Source: Malaya genurostris (lineage: Eukaryota > Arthropoda > Insecta > Diptera > Culicidae). Taken from it: a stretch of 64,000 nt of DNA. The stretch is from positions 92,147,435 through 92,211,434 of the forward strand of contig NC_080572.1 of NCBI RefSeq assembly GCF_030247185.1, in the 5' to 3' direction. This document shows, one piece after another, positions 35,512-48,254 of the stretch (positions are counted from its first letter, which is position 1; each line of letters begins with the position of its first letter). A program made the translations under genes and the position numbers. The notes beneath the pieces are model-generated. The model saw only the letters and a list, made by a program, of their open reading frames with translations, was not told where the DNA came from and searched no databases.

Positions 35512-36400
35512 GTAAGGAGTGTATCGAAAAGTAGTTAGCAACATTGATTATTGAATAAAGAAGCGAAAACAAACATATTTTGACATCAGTTTTCAATATA
35601 TTATAGAAAAATTACATTTTTATGAATTTCACTGATTATATTGAAGAAAATCCTAGTTTCTGTGAAACGCTCGCACTTTGGACTTGACATTCTTCATTAA
35701 ATTCTGCACAGTTACTTTTGTGACTTTCCTGGTGGCAGCTGTCCAGTTTTTTTTAACTCCTGCATGTTTTGGGACACTGTACCTTCCTTCCGGAAGTGCC
35801 GCTTGACAATTTCCCAACACCTTTCAATTGGCCGAAGATCCGGGCAGTTCGGTGGGTTGATGTCCTTTTCCACGAATTGTACATTATTTTTTGACAACCA
35901 CTGTAGAACGGAGTTGGCGTAGTGGGCTGAAGCCAAATCCATCCAGAAGAGAGGAGGAGCCTTGTGCTTTCTGTGCAGTGGCAGCATTCTCTGTTCTTCC
36001 TCGTACACCTTGGCGTTAAATGTGCCCTTCGTGAAAAAAATCGACGACCGCATACCACAGGTACAAATTGCTTGCCAGACCAATACCTTCTGCCCAAACT
36101 TTTCCATCGCCACCGTGGTGTCATCGTCGTCCAGGTCCTGGTACACCGATTTCGTATCCGTCTTTATTCTGTAGAATCCGGTTATACAGTTTTCGCGCTC
36201 TTGTTTTGGCCTGAATTTGCTGTACCAGGGACTTTTTCGGCACCTTCTGTTTCTTGTGCGTTTTCAGGGAGTTCCGAACTTTGATCCGTTGAATCATCCC
36301 GATGCTGGTGTTGAACTGCTTGGCCAAATCCCGCCTCGACGCCGATGGGTTTTTCTTTATGTACTCAACTACTTTTAAGTCCCGGCCGATGAAGAAACCT
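35512..36400 (-). mobile_element. Tc1/mariner D37E remnant
   Basis: The right-hand end of the element (left on this strand) is probably AGGAGTGTATCGAAAAGTAG, starting at about 35512 after a TA. The matching opposite terminus is absent, so the element is truncated in the N-terminal coding region at about 36400. Confidence 0.65.
35712..36390 (-). pseudogene. D37E mariner-like transposase pseudogene
   Basis: The N-terminal helix-turn-helix region is present (SASRRDLAKQFNTSIGMIQRIK, minus strand about 36345-36270), followed by KTHKKQKVPKK. Near 36150 the frame shifts, and the segment that should carry the first catalytic Asp is deleted. The second block reads FGQKVLVWQAICTCG, then FWMDLASAHYANSVLQWL (second Asp) and PPNCPDLRPIERCWEIVKR (Glu). 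Exactly 37 residues separate Asp and Glu, the D37E spacing described for mosquito mariner-like elements. The C-terminus ends TGQLPPGKSQK. It is inactive for want of the first Asp. Confidence 0.88.
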
Positions 36401-36867
36401 GGTGCCCTGTGATGAAATTTAATTTCACTTGAGCAACACTATGATTACACCCTAACGTGATATCTTCATTGACGTAATCAACGAAAATTGCGTTCTTCGA
36501 GTTTTAATTTATGAGGTTCTGATGGATGCTAACATCCACATCCATTTTAATCATGTTAGACTATTAAACAGTTACAGAGTACTTGAGATTGCGGTGCTGT
36601 AATCAAACATTAAGCAAATTATAATAATGGTAGATGTCGCGTTTCTAGGTTCTAGAAATGTTTATTATATTTGATAGCACATGCATTATTATGAAGAACT
36701 ATTTGTATTAATTCCTTTAATTCCGTTATGTGTCATCATACTTGATTTAATATGCGACTTATTATTGTTATATATGGGGCATTCCACGCAAAATCAGCCA
36801 CCTATTTTTTTTTCATCTAACTATCTTTTTTCGGTAAAGAACTCGAAAGTATTCGACAGGTGTTTTT

Positions 36868-37486
36868 GCCTTTCTCATATAGAAAGGTTATGCAATCACT
36901 GTGAAAACCGACTTTTGAACCGAGGCTCGGACTTTTGAACCGAGGCCCGACTCAGTTCGTCGAGTACGCAAAATGTCTGTGTGTGTGTGTATGTGTGTGT
37001 GTGTATGTGCGTATGTGTGTATGTAACGTTTTTTTTGCACTAACTTTTCTCGGAGATGGCTGAACCGATTTTCACAAACTTAGATTCAAAAGAAAGGTCT
37101 TGTGGTCCCATACAAAATTCCTGAATATTATTTAGATCTGACTTCCGGTTCGAGAGTTATGGGGTAAAATGTGCAAATAAAAGAAAATATGTGTTTTAAC
37201 TTTTCTCATAAATGGCGCGACCGATTTTCACAAACTTAGATTCAAATGAAAGATCCTGTGGTCCCATGCATTATTCCTGAATTTCATGCGGATCCGACTT
37301 CCGGATCCGGAAATATAGGGTAAAGTGTGTTAAAAATTGTACACCATCACTGAAAATGGGGAAAAACCTTAAAAAAATTTCTAAATCGACCTCAAATCTT
37401 TTCCAATTTGATGGTTTTTATGAGTAGACGGTCAAACAAACCGATTTCGGTTATTCTTTTAAGAATCGAAGAAAATTTTTTTTTTC
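36868..37486 (+). repeat. Family A copy, 3'-truncated, first of a tandem pair
   Basis: It starts gcctttctcatatagaaagg and has a duplicated 'gacttttgaaccgaggc' phrase, a TG tract and two 145 bp modules. It stops after 'aagaatcgaagaaaa', where the next copy begins directly. Confidence 0.8.
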
Positions 37487-37607
37487 GCCTTTCTCATATA
37501 GAAAGGTTATGCAATCACTGTGAAAACCGTTTGAACGTTTGAACCGAGGCCCGGAGGGCCGAGTGTCATATACCATTCGACTCAGTTCGTCGAGTACGCA
37601 AAGTGTC

Positions 37608-37651
<44 letters not shown>

Positions 37652-38091
37652 TATTTGTGTATGTAACGTTTTTTGCACTAGCTTTATGGGGTAAAATGTG
37701 CAAAAAAATGAAAATATGTGTTCTAACTTTTCTCATAGATGGCGCGACCGATTTCCACAAACTTAGGTTCAAATGAAAGGTCCTGTGGTCCCATACGTAA
37801 TTCCTGAATTTCATCCGGATCCGACTTCCGGATCCGGAAATATAGGGTAAAGTGTGTTAAAAATTTTATACCATCACTGAAAAGAGCGAGAAACCGTAAA
37901 AAGTTTTCTAAATCGACCTCAAATCTTTTCCAATTGATTGTTTTTATCAGTGGACGGTCAAACAAATCTATTTCGATTATTCTTTTAAGAATCGAAGAAA
38001 AATAATTTTGAAGAATACCACAGTATTATATATGATAGTTTGATTGATATGAGAAAGGCATCATTACACCACTAGGTGGATTAAAACAGGT
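37487..38091 (+). repeat. Family A copy, second of a tandem pair
   Basis: Complete ends (gcctttctcatatag ... ctaggtggattaaaacagg), but with one module shortened: 'gcactagctttatggggtaaaatg' joins two distant points. Confidence 0.8.
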
Positions 38092-39569
38092 TTTTTATTT
38101 CAATATGGTACGTGGAATTTTCTAGATAAGATTTCTTGAAGTTTCGCGTTTACAAAAAAGAGCCTTTTTTAACACTGTAAAATCTAATAAAGATACAAAA
38201 CTTCGTCCAAGACATGGAATGTGCGAAGAAGAAACCCGACGCAACGAATGTTTTTTTTTTTTATTTTTGCTAAAATGAGTCTTTAAGTTAAACGGATTGC
38301 AGTGGCGATTTTTGATGTTTAAATTCGCGATCTTAGCTAAAACGTTGCTAACAATAAACTTTCAAAGTTAGGATTCGATCAGTAGCGCGACATGTGTCGA
38401 CAAGTTAAGCCCGTATTTGAGCGTGTTGCGCTGCGGTAGGGAGCGGGTCATGTCGCCGAAAGCCATTTCGCCGAAAGTCGTTTCGCCGAATGCCATTTCG
38501 CCGAAAGTCGTTTCGCCGAAAGGGTCATTTCGCCGAAAGGGTCATTTCGCCGAAAGGGTCATTTTACCGAAAGGGTTATTTCGCCGAAAGGGTCATATCT
38601 TCTACATGTTATGTCTTCTGTATAACTGATGTGGCGTAGCCACATAACCGAAGCCAAGATGAGTCGGCCGCCGACCCGCCGTCGGAAGCGGCGGCCTCTT
38701 GCATACAAACCTGTAACCGCCTCGTTTGCCCGGTCTACTCAAAGCTAGGTTTCTTTGCTTTAGCTAGATCCGAACGAGCGGTAGATATTTTTTCATTTTC
38801 TCTTAATAAACGGAAAATACCACCTACCATATATTTTCATTTTCTCTTAATAAACGGAAAATACCTGCCTGGTAGATACACCTATGCAATTGCTTAGATG
38901 CTTAGTAGCTAATAGTCAACAAGTTTTCGTGGGAACTACTTTCTGAGGTTCGTGAATCAATCTTTATTCAAGAGTACAACAATCAATCATTTTTCAAGAA
39001 GTACAATGGTAGGTTCACAAAACGAAAGTTAACGCTATCATCTTTCGTTTGTTTTTAATATAAATCAATTCTAATTACGATTTCAAGATGTTTTCAGGAT
39101 CCGGCGAAATGGCATTCGGCGAAGTGACCCATTCGGCGGAATGTCATTCGACGAAATAACCCTTTCGGCGAAACGTCTTTCGGCGAAATGGTTTTCGGCG
39201 AAATGACCCTGATCCCTGCGGTACGCACTGCGCGTGCGGGTCGTGATTATAAAATTCACTGTTATGAAAGTATTAATCTCTCCACTTTGAAACTTAGCCA
39301 AGATTGAGTTAAATCTCTAAGGCTTCTTTTTTCAATTAAAAAAAGAAAAAAATTGACCCGAGTTGAAAATTTTCTTTTTTGTTTATTATTTTTCAACTTT
39401 AAACTATGAAGGTTGTTTCATGGAATCGCTCATTTCATGTCGTGGACGAATTTTTGTATCTTTATTAGATTTAACGGTATAGGCTGCTAGAAAAGGCTCT
39501 TTTTTGTAAACGCGAAACTTTAAAAAATCATATATGGAAAATTTCACGTACCATATTGAAATAAAAAAA
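38092..39569. mobile_element. Foldback element with about 130 bp arms
   Basis: The left arm (38092-38223, ttttttatttcaatatggta ...) is the imperfect reverse complement of 39431-39569. Shared words: gtttcgcgtttacaaaaaagagcc, aatctaataaagatacaaaa, ttcgtcca. The spacer of about 1.2 kb contains a separate inserted element (38439-39215). There is no coding region. The target duplication is obscured because a family A copy abuts on the left. Confidence 0.75.
38439..39215. mobile_element. 777 bp element with opposed arrays of TCATTTCGCCGAAAG repeats
   Basis: It is flanked by CTGCGGTA at 38431-38438 and 39216-39223 (exact 8 bp duplication). The left end (GGGAGCGGGTCATGTCGCC) and the complement of the right end (GGATCAGGGTCATTTCGCC) form imperfect inverted repeats. 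Inside each end is an array of 15-17 bp units: about nine of the form GGTCATTTCGCCGAAAG on the left (to about 38596) and about six reversed on the right (39100-39210). The core holds a GC-rich hairpin (ggccgccgacc ... gcggcggcc, about 38663-38695) and a 35-37 bp direct repeat (cattttctcttaataaacgg, 38785-38821 and 38831-38865). There is no coding frame. Arrays of subterminal repeats are where a transposase would bind; that is an inference. Confidence 0.9.
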
Positions 39570-41951
39570 CGCGTGTCGATTAGATGAGAAAAAAATTGTG
39601 AGTTGATATCGACCATTATAAGGGCACAGTTTGAGTTTCAGCGAGCTATTCGTAAACACGTCACATTGACATTACGCTGTTGATTTATTTTTAGAAACGT
39701 CTACTCGCTGGAACTTCGTTGTTTTGAAGAGTGAGGATATTGATTATTTTTTGAAATTCTATGATCACTTATTACGGGGTGTATGGGAAATGGGTGATCA
39801 TCGATTTTCGCAAAATGACTCCCAATTGAATGTCAAAGTTTTCGTTTGTCAAAGCTATTTAATTAAGTTGTTTTGAAAGTTTTTTTTTGTAAACTTTCAC
39901 AATCCCGTGAAAACGAATATTTTTTCTATTATCTGCATTGTGAACGTTTTCTGCTTCCTATATGTTTCCACCTACGTCTTTTGAATAAAAGGTTTCGGAG
40001 TGATTATGTTCTACGAATCTTTCAGATGAATATATGAGTAATAAATTTTTGTTCTCAAATTATCTTCCCTCAGGACGGTAGAACCGTTCTGTTCGTTGGT
40101 AGTAAATAGTTTATATAAAAATTGAAGCTCCTGTATTAGAGTAATTATAGAACATATGGAAAATGATCAATTTCCGAGTAGTTTGCGGATATATTGTTTC
40201 TTGTTCTCTTCCAACTTTGGCATTCAAATTGGTCGCTAAGTGTTTTAAACAATGTTTTAGACGGTGATTAGTTTTCATCATCATGCAATTATAGAACGCT
40301 GTTTCGATATGTCTGCCTTCTGATAATTCTAATTCACAACAAATTATTTAAGAACCAATTACAAATAACAATCTATCCACCAATCGCACATACAGGGACC
40401 GATGAAATAATCCGGGAAACGTCCTGCACGCGGTCCAGCCGAGTAAGTCATCCAGCACCTACCGATTACATCCAATTAAGCAATGCGCAGAAAAATTTCC
40501 TACAATCAAAATCGAATTTCATGCCTCGCTTTATGAAGACTTAATTGCCATCGAGAAACCGATTGGGCTCATCAAATTCAATCAACCGGTCATAACTTTC
40601 TTCCGAACCTCGTCTGGGAGCGATAATCGGCGTGATAATTCGAACAAACGCTAGTTTTTTTGTTTGTTGTTGTGCTGCCTCCTCATTTTGGCATTTTGGT
40701 TGTTCGTTTAGCATTTGCTCCCTCGCGCACAGGAATGACGATGGTGATGATGATGATGATGTATGTTTAGCTTATGTGGAGGCAATCGCCCGTAACAACA
40801 TGGCCAGATGATGAAGGTGATGTTGGCAAACAAAACCTACCTTCCCATATGAATCCTTAACCGGAGGAGGTGCTGTGTGGGATCCGACCTGCGGGACAGA
40901 GCTTCGAAGCAAACTACCAGTCAAAGAAATTCCACGTGAATGGCAATGACTCGCGGGATTTCCTTTCATTGGGGCATGGCTTCTGTTGCATTGAAGCCGT
41001 GTGCGCAAGGTAAAGTCTTTCAGCACCAAAACCCAGTAGCTTTTTGGAGTCTAAACAAGATAATTACATTATTAAAATAATTTGCTTCGAACGAGCGAGC
41101 ATCGGCCGATAGGAAATGGCGGAGGTAGGTAATAGGTGTAAAATTGCTACGGGAAGAATTTAAACAGCACAACGGTTGCGAGGATCACGACCTTTGTAGC
41201 TACACAAAAACTTGCACTATCGGTAATTATCATCTTATTCGACGATTCTACATAGTTTGTCATAGTTATTCTTCAGGGAACCGATTCTATTAGGCTTCTA
41301 AGAAGAGAAATCTGTCATCTAAAACATTCTTTGTAATAATTCCTATTTATTCTCAACTTTTGGATACATCGTTTTCAAGAGGAAGTATTCATCGGGATAT
41401 TTCTTTCTCTGAGAATGACGTCTTCAAATTTACGAAAATCACAAAAAATAAACAATATTAATCTAAACTTTAAAGAATAGCGCAATCGAACAAAAAATAG
41501 CAACCCACAATGCACGGGTCTCATCAAGTTTTGCTCATGGACAGTGGAGTCAAAAGATTGCAGCGTTCGAACGCTTTGCTCAGAGGCACACAAACCGTTG
41601 AAGAGTAAACAGAAACCACGAAAATCGATAATTATTATTATTCATCTTGAATAAACGTTTCATAAATGCAGCCAATTACCTTCGATGCTGAGTAGTCATC
41701 GCGATTTTTTTTTGTGCAGATACTGTTTATGTTGTAGGGTTGCCACCTGCACGAGCTTGACCCGGTAGTGTCCTGGTTCCTTAAGTCTACGGAAAGCAAT
41801 AATGTTTTTTTACGATTAGATTTTTCAAATAAAAATTATTTTTTTAGGGTAAAAGAATTGTAAAAATACATAACGATGTATAAGCGACCGGCTGAAATTG
41901 TCCGTATGTTTTCGGCGGTCTTCGGCGTGGTAGAAAGTTAGGAAAGAGGAG
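39570..41951. other. Unassigned, probably single-copy DNA
   Basis: No repeat family was recognised. 40380-41030 has a higher GC content and a (ATG)n run at 40741-40762. The minus frame 41029-40772 (MVLKDFTLRTRLQ) shows no known motif. It could be regulatory or exonic, but there is no decisive signal. Confidence 0.35.
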
Positions 41952-42702
41952 TGTCCTATTTTGTCTGCAAAAAATCTCCGGCATACCGGATTTCCCTGCC
42001 ATAGTCGACGGTTTTGAAGGAGTAAGCGATACATCAAAGGAAAAGCATCGCTCTGATTGGTCAATCGATGCAAAGGCGAAGCTGTTGGAAGCACGCGAAA
42101 CTATAAATATAAGCAAAATTATAGCTAACGTTTCAGTCCTACGTGTAGCATTCTAGAGGTAGGTTGTAGCTAGACAGCAAGACAAAAAGTGCCATATAAC
42201 GATTTGAAGCTTTAATTGGTATGCTCTGATCTTGTGTCATACAATATCGGATGAAATTCCATCTTATCTCGTTTTCGCCTGAGAAATTTGCAACTACCCA
42301 AGGGTAAATTTTGAGTACTTAAGATTAATTGCTAATTTATATAGGATGATCTCGATTAATAATGAGAAAAAGTTTATCGCTTCAATCGAAATCGCAGAAT
42401 GGTAGTAATGGTATAGAAACGCTATAAAAATAACTGATTGCATACAAAACTTGAACACAAGCTTGGCGTAAAGAAGCTTCAATATCGATATCTGTATTGC
42501 AAGCAAGTACAAACATATAATTGCGTTGCGTTCGCGTGTTCGGTGTTGGTTCCTAATAAAAATAAATCTAAGCACACTCTCGTGCATTTGCGGATTCAAA
42601 AGTGTGACGATTAATTGAAAATGTCGATAATTAAAAATTTTGGTTGCCTTGTTCCACATCAATGGCTCGAGCAACCCCATGGGGCTGGTCCTTGTAGTTT
42701 TT
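41952..42702 (+). repeat. Dispersed repeat family F, copy 2
   Basis: The partner of 567-1382, in the same orientation and starting at the identical base (tgtcctattttgtctg). An internal deletion of about 80 bp lies after 'acatataattgcg' (about 42530). ATTGG (42056) and TATAAATA (42102) are kept at the same spacing. A second TATA-like word (tataaaaata) is at 42423, matching 1033 in the first copy. Confidence 0.75.
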
Positions 42703-42965
42703 TAATTCAATGAGTACTACCAGATATGTCGAGTGTTGCATCAGAAACTTTACATTGAAACTGTAAACTCTACAATGGCCAACTGAAAACCATTTTAAGA
42801 TCATATTTCAGCCAAGTGAACAATAACTAATCGGTTTGAAATAAATGCTCTTCTTGCAAAAGTCTGCAAGATTTACAAAATTTATTTTTTGTGATTCGTT
42901 GTCATTTCTGTATAATCAGCTTTGTTGCGTTGAAACATAAATGTCAATTGTTTTTTATCATTTTT

Positions 42966-43639
42966 GCCTTTCTCATAAAGAAAGGTTATGCAATCACTGT
43001 GAAAACCGACTTATGAACCGAGTTTCATGTACCATTCGACTCAGTTCGTCGAGTACGCAAAATGTCTCTGTGTGTGTTTGTGTGTATGTGTGCGTTTGTG
43101 TGTAAGTAACGTTTTTTTGCACAAACTTTTCTTGGAGATGGCTGAACCGATTTTCACAAACTTAGATTCAAATGAAAGGTGGTCCCATACTAAATTCCTG
43201 AATATTATTTAGATCCGATTTCCGGTTCGGAAGTTATGGGGTAAAATGAGTAAAAAAAAAATATTTGTTTTAACTTTTCTCATAGATGGCGCGACCGATT
43301 TTCACCAGCTTAGGTTCAAATGAAAGGTTATGTGGTTCCATGCGTAATTCCTTAATTTCATACGGATCCGGCTTCCGGATCCGGAAATACAAGGTAAAGT
43401 GGGTTAAAAATTGTATACCAACACTGAAAAGGGCGAAAAACCATAAAAAGTTTTTAAATCGACCTCAAAACTTCTCCAATTGATAGTTTTTATCAGTAGA
43501 CGGTAAAAAAAACCGATTTCGATTATTGTTTTAATAATCGAAGAAAATTATTTTGAAGAATACCACAGTATTATATAGGATAGTATGATTGATATGAGAA
43601 AGGCATCATTACACCACTAGGTGGATTAGAACAGGTTTT
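42966..43639 (+). repeat. Family A copy
   Basis: Complete at both ends (gcctttctcataaag ... ctaggtggattagaacagg), with a TG tract and two 145 bp modules. It lacks the GC-rich phrase. Confidence 0.8.
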
Positions 43640-44129
43640 GTATTCTGGATGTCAATAAGTTCTACACACTTAGAAAAAATGGTGTAAATTTATTTTGGCG
43701 AAGAGAGGTTCTGGTTCCGCATCATTCTTCTCGAAATGAAAGACTTTTTGAACGAGCGCTTATGCGGACAAGACCAAGTGTTTGACCTATTTCACCTTAT
43801 ATCATTCCCAAGCGAAAGCCGCATAGTGACAAGTGGACAAAACAAGCCAAAACAGGGCGGGAGAATAGTGGCTTCTGACAAATAATAGCCATATAAGTGA
43901 AACGATTCTGTGTTCCGAGAAGTAACTTCTACTCCACACTTGAAGAAACATTTCCGAAATTAAACGTGAACAGGTTTTATTTCTTGATTACATGTATAAA
44001 GGTTGATTGGAACTATTGGTACACCATCCTCGTGTCGCTGACATGCCTTTATTATTGGACAACGAAATTATTTGAAAATACTTCGTTCAAACGTCTTTAA
44101 AAAACTACTGGTTTGACCAAAGTAGCTAA

Positions 44130-45290
44130 TCGTATTCAGAAATAACGTCAAAACTAACGAAATAACAGAAAAACTAGAACCAGAGATTGTCAGTTGCGCA
44201 GTGAGCTTCTATGGTACGTTAGAGCCAATCCCGATCTTTCGATCTGAGATGTGGTCAGGAGTTACAAGGATACAAGTCACTTATTATGTCACAATTACGT
44301 GGCCAAAAAGCATGCTACGTGGCCGAAACACAAGGGCTGCAATGTGATAGATGACCAATCATAAGTCAAATTTGATTTTGGGCAGCTTCTTGGTTGAAGA
44401 CGCGACAAGACGTGGAGATTTATGTTTCAGCTTACGAGACAAGTTCTCGATGAAGGCCATGGTTTGGTAAGCGATTTGCAGTTGGAACCACAAAACGAAA
44501 TCATCCATCACATTCTCGACGATGACATCCCAAACTTCCATCGATGAATACCTGAAAAAGCATGTATTGCCTTCCATCCACTCACCAAACAAATTTAAAT
44601 TTTGCAGGTGACCGAATCCCGCATATGAATTTATACGCACCACTTACCCGCCAAGCTTCTATGGCTCAATCGGTCAACTTCATCCCGAACATCTCCTGTT
44701 GTATTTAACGCAGCAACATAAATTTTGCACCATATCATCGAACATATGGTGATAAAATTTTCGGTGGTATGCGATAACCACAAATAACTGAAAATTGAAG
44801 TTTTCCTCTTTGTTTGATATGGACGAGCATTAAGGTAAAATTCAGTGCCAAAATAAGGCACGCAAAATTTAAATCACATGAATTGAACGAATCATCGCAC
44901 AAAGCGTATCGTTCAAAACCGACGCATATAAATTTGGAATTTTTTCAGTGGTCGAATGCAGTGGGCTTACAACATGTTTTGTTCACTAGTAAAACAGAAA
45001 CTAACTATGTAGCATATTAAATTCTAACTTAAATTTAAAAATGCTAGATAGCTTAAACGATGTGTTGTGAATTTTTCAATTTATGAATGAATTTGAACAT
45101 TGATCCAATTAGGCCAGCTGTTACTACTTTATGGTGGTTCTTGCATACAACAAGATTGATTTTTCCCCAAACTAATGAATCCTACGAACTGCCCGGAGTT
45201 TCGACCAATCGAAAAATACTGTACAACTTCAAAGCAGCGACTTCGATGAAATGGCGGGACAGTCAAGAACATCTAGAAAATATGGGCTAA
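44130..45290 (+). pseudogene. Strongly decayed mariner-like transposase
   Basis: Only scattered blocks survive, in different plus frames. NPDLSIRDVVRS at about 44230 may be the helix-turn-helix region. CNVIDDQS-stop-VKFDFGQLLG at about 44340-44390 is the first catalytic Asp block of D37E-like transposases. KAMVW-stop-AICSW at about 44452-44490 is the block that follows it. The second Asp and the Glu blocks cannot be placed. The open frames on the minus strand here are incidental. Confidence 0.5.
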
Positions 45291-45669
45291 ATGGAAGGAA
45301 TGAGTTGATTTCGTGTCCATTTCTATTACTGTGAAGTAAACTTATTGAATCACAAATTGCTGGTCTTCTTTATTTTTAGTCAGCCTTTATGGTTATTTGG
45401 TACATCCTTTTGTCTTTGAATCAATTGTCACTATACATTCGTTGAACTCTATTTCTTATTGTTTTTGTAGACATTCCTAAGGGGATTGAAAAAAATAAAT
45501 AAAAAAAATTTATTGGAAAGAAAACGTGATTAAATGATTGTAAGAGAGTTACCTAAAACAAAAACGAAACTTAAACTGAACTGAAGAAATTCGCTTCTAG
45601 AAAAAGGACGATGATTCACAAAGTATCTACAAGAAAGTTCTAGCATTTGGTACAGATTTATTCTGAAAA

Positions 45670-46339
45670 ATGTGTTTTAATTTACCTAGGGATGCAATGG
45701 TGCCTTTCTCATAACCGTTTTACGCGAAAGTGAAAAGTTTTTTTAGAGTTCCATTTTCCATGACTGGAACGAGTATAGACGAGGTCAATTTGAATGAGTG
45801 TCAGCTAACTAAATTCACAATTTAAATCAGTTTTGTAGGATTTTTTTTGCAGAGGACTTGCTATTTTAACACTCATAACTCTATGATTCCGAAGCCGGAA
45901 GGCGAATCCGAACAAAATTAAACAAAAGTCTATGAGATCGTAAAACCTTTGATTTGATCTTAATGTTGTCAAAATCAGCTAAATCATCTTTGAGACCTCA
46001 ATATGAATTCTATTTAGGAGTATTCGATTACTACTTCCGATATTTCTGTACCCGTAAACTTGAGACCGGTAAAGCCGATAAAGATCATTTTGTCATCCTT
46101 AAACAAAAACTCTTATTCGGGGCAGTTTTGCATAGTTTCGAAAAATTTTAACGTGGCTCACTTTGTTTGACAGTTTGAGATTGTTGACACTTATCACCCT
46201 GTAATTCCGAAGCCGAAAGTCAGATCTAAGTAAAATTTCACAACAGATTCGGTTCAGCCATCGCTGAGGTACCGAAATGATTTTTGAGGTTTCAACTACA
46301 ACTTCCGATATTTTCGGAACCGGAAATCGGGGTACTGAT
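45670..46339 (-). repeat. Diverged family A/B remnant (continues at 47998-48240)
   Basis: It carries 'tacctagggatgcaatggtgcctttctcat' at the start and several 'ccgaagccggaag' type modules. A 1.6 kb insertion splits it. The phrase 'gcagcagaagtcggatctaaatggaatt' at 48110 belongs to the far side. Confidence 0.6.
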
Positions 46340-46789
46340 AGTACTGAAATTAGTTTATATGATGTGATGATGTGATTGTTGTGAAGTGAAGCCACCATCA
46401 GTTCAAGGACTTGCCAGTGGATGCGGGTAGACTTACAGTAGCCCCGATATGACTCATCCATTCACCTTCTTACTATAGCTGTTACCGAAAAGCGAACGAA
46501 AAGGGTTGGGCGGATACGTAAGTAGAGTCACTTACTCGTATTCCGCGGGAATAAAAGATGCTCTTCCAACCATAATATCCAGTGCATGGATGAAGCATAT
46601 CGCTATACATGCTTGAACCCGCCTGATGGTTTGTTTGAGAAGGGCGCGTCAGACTCATTTCAAACCTTCAGAAGGAAACAAGTTTCCTTCAAGTGACTTG
46701 GGCTGGCTATCCACAATCCCTCGTCCAGTCATCAATTCGTCCGATGCCCTGATGCTCCCTCCCCTTTACGCCCCCGTGCAAAATGTTTT

Positions 46790-47630
46790 ATATTGATAAA
46801 TACAATGAAACATAGTGTAATGAAATTAATATAACATAAAATGATATAATAGATTACAAAATAATATAATACAATGTCATACAATATAATATAATATATT
46901 ATAAAACATGATATAAAATAACAGTCAATGTAGAGAGTCAGTTATGCTCTTCTATCTTCGCAATACTGCAGGAAGTAGAATATTTCTCTTCTAATAACAA
47001 TAATAATATCCACATCTATAAAAATAATATATGTTATTATTATTGATGACAAATTAATAATAATAACAATCAATATAATAATGAAGATAACAACAAAAAA
47101 CAATATAATATAGTACAATGAATTATATAATAAATAATAGAATAAATAAAATGATATGTTGCGATATGCTATGATATTATATTACTCATTCTGCCATCAA
47201 CGCATTCCATCGACCTTTTGTCACCACAGACACACGGGTAGGCATGAAACAGGAACCAGTGAGGACCAAGCTCACCTTGTGACGACCTTGATATTTAGTT
47301 GAAAGTTACTTTAAAAATGATAACTTATAAGGAAAACAAATTTATATTTTGCGCAGAGGTACGTAGTACTACTCATAATAAACCCTACAATATAATATAA
47401 TATAATACAACATAATGCGATACAATATAACATAACATAATAGAAATATAATATAACATAATATAATAAAATATAATATAATATAATACAATATAATATG
47501 ATATAATACAATGCAGTATAATACCATACAACATAGTATTTAATAACATAAAATAGGGTAAGACGATAATATATGAAATAATATGCTATGATACAATATA
47601 ACAGGTAATGTCGCAGTGTAAGTTACGCTC
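46790..47630. repeat. Degenerate (TATAA/ATAAT)n arrays
   Basis: Two blocks (about 46790-47180 and 47385-47610) of imperfect five-base repeats. Frames rich in Tyr, Ile and Leu are translations of these. Confidence 0.85.
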
Positions 47631-47633
47631 TTC

Positions 47634-47747
<114 letters not shown>

Positions 47748-48254
47748 ATGATGTAATAAACAACACAATTATATGTAGTAATATACTATGATAAACACTG
47801 CACTTTAGGATGGGCTTCAACCTACAAGCCATTTCGCACCCTCTCATTCTGCTACTAACGCAGAAGGCGATAGCACCCAGTCGACGCCGTTCTATTGACC
47901 AAATGTCATCATAGACGCTCGGGGAGGCATGAGATAGGGACTTGTGAGGACTTAGTTATCTCACCATTTGACGACCAGTACTGAAATTAGTTTATATAGT
48001 CAAAAACTAGTCAACTAGATATATCAATCAGTTTCATGGAATTTGTACCTCACTTTAGAAAAAATGCTCTTCAAATTTGAATTTTCCACTTATCGCCAAA
48101 TTATTTCGGCAGCAGAAGTCGGATCTAAATGGAATTCGAGAATTTTTAATGGAGCTTATAGGCTATTACATCACAACTCAAGTAGCACACTTTGTTACAC
48201 TTCAATATTGATAACATATACAGAGTGCTCCATCTTCTATTTATTTTTTATTTG

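Noticed and set aside
44359..44861. Minus-strand frames of 94 and 76 codons
   Set aside because: Antisense shadows of the decayed mariner-like blocks on the plus strand.
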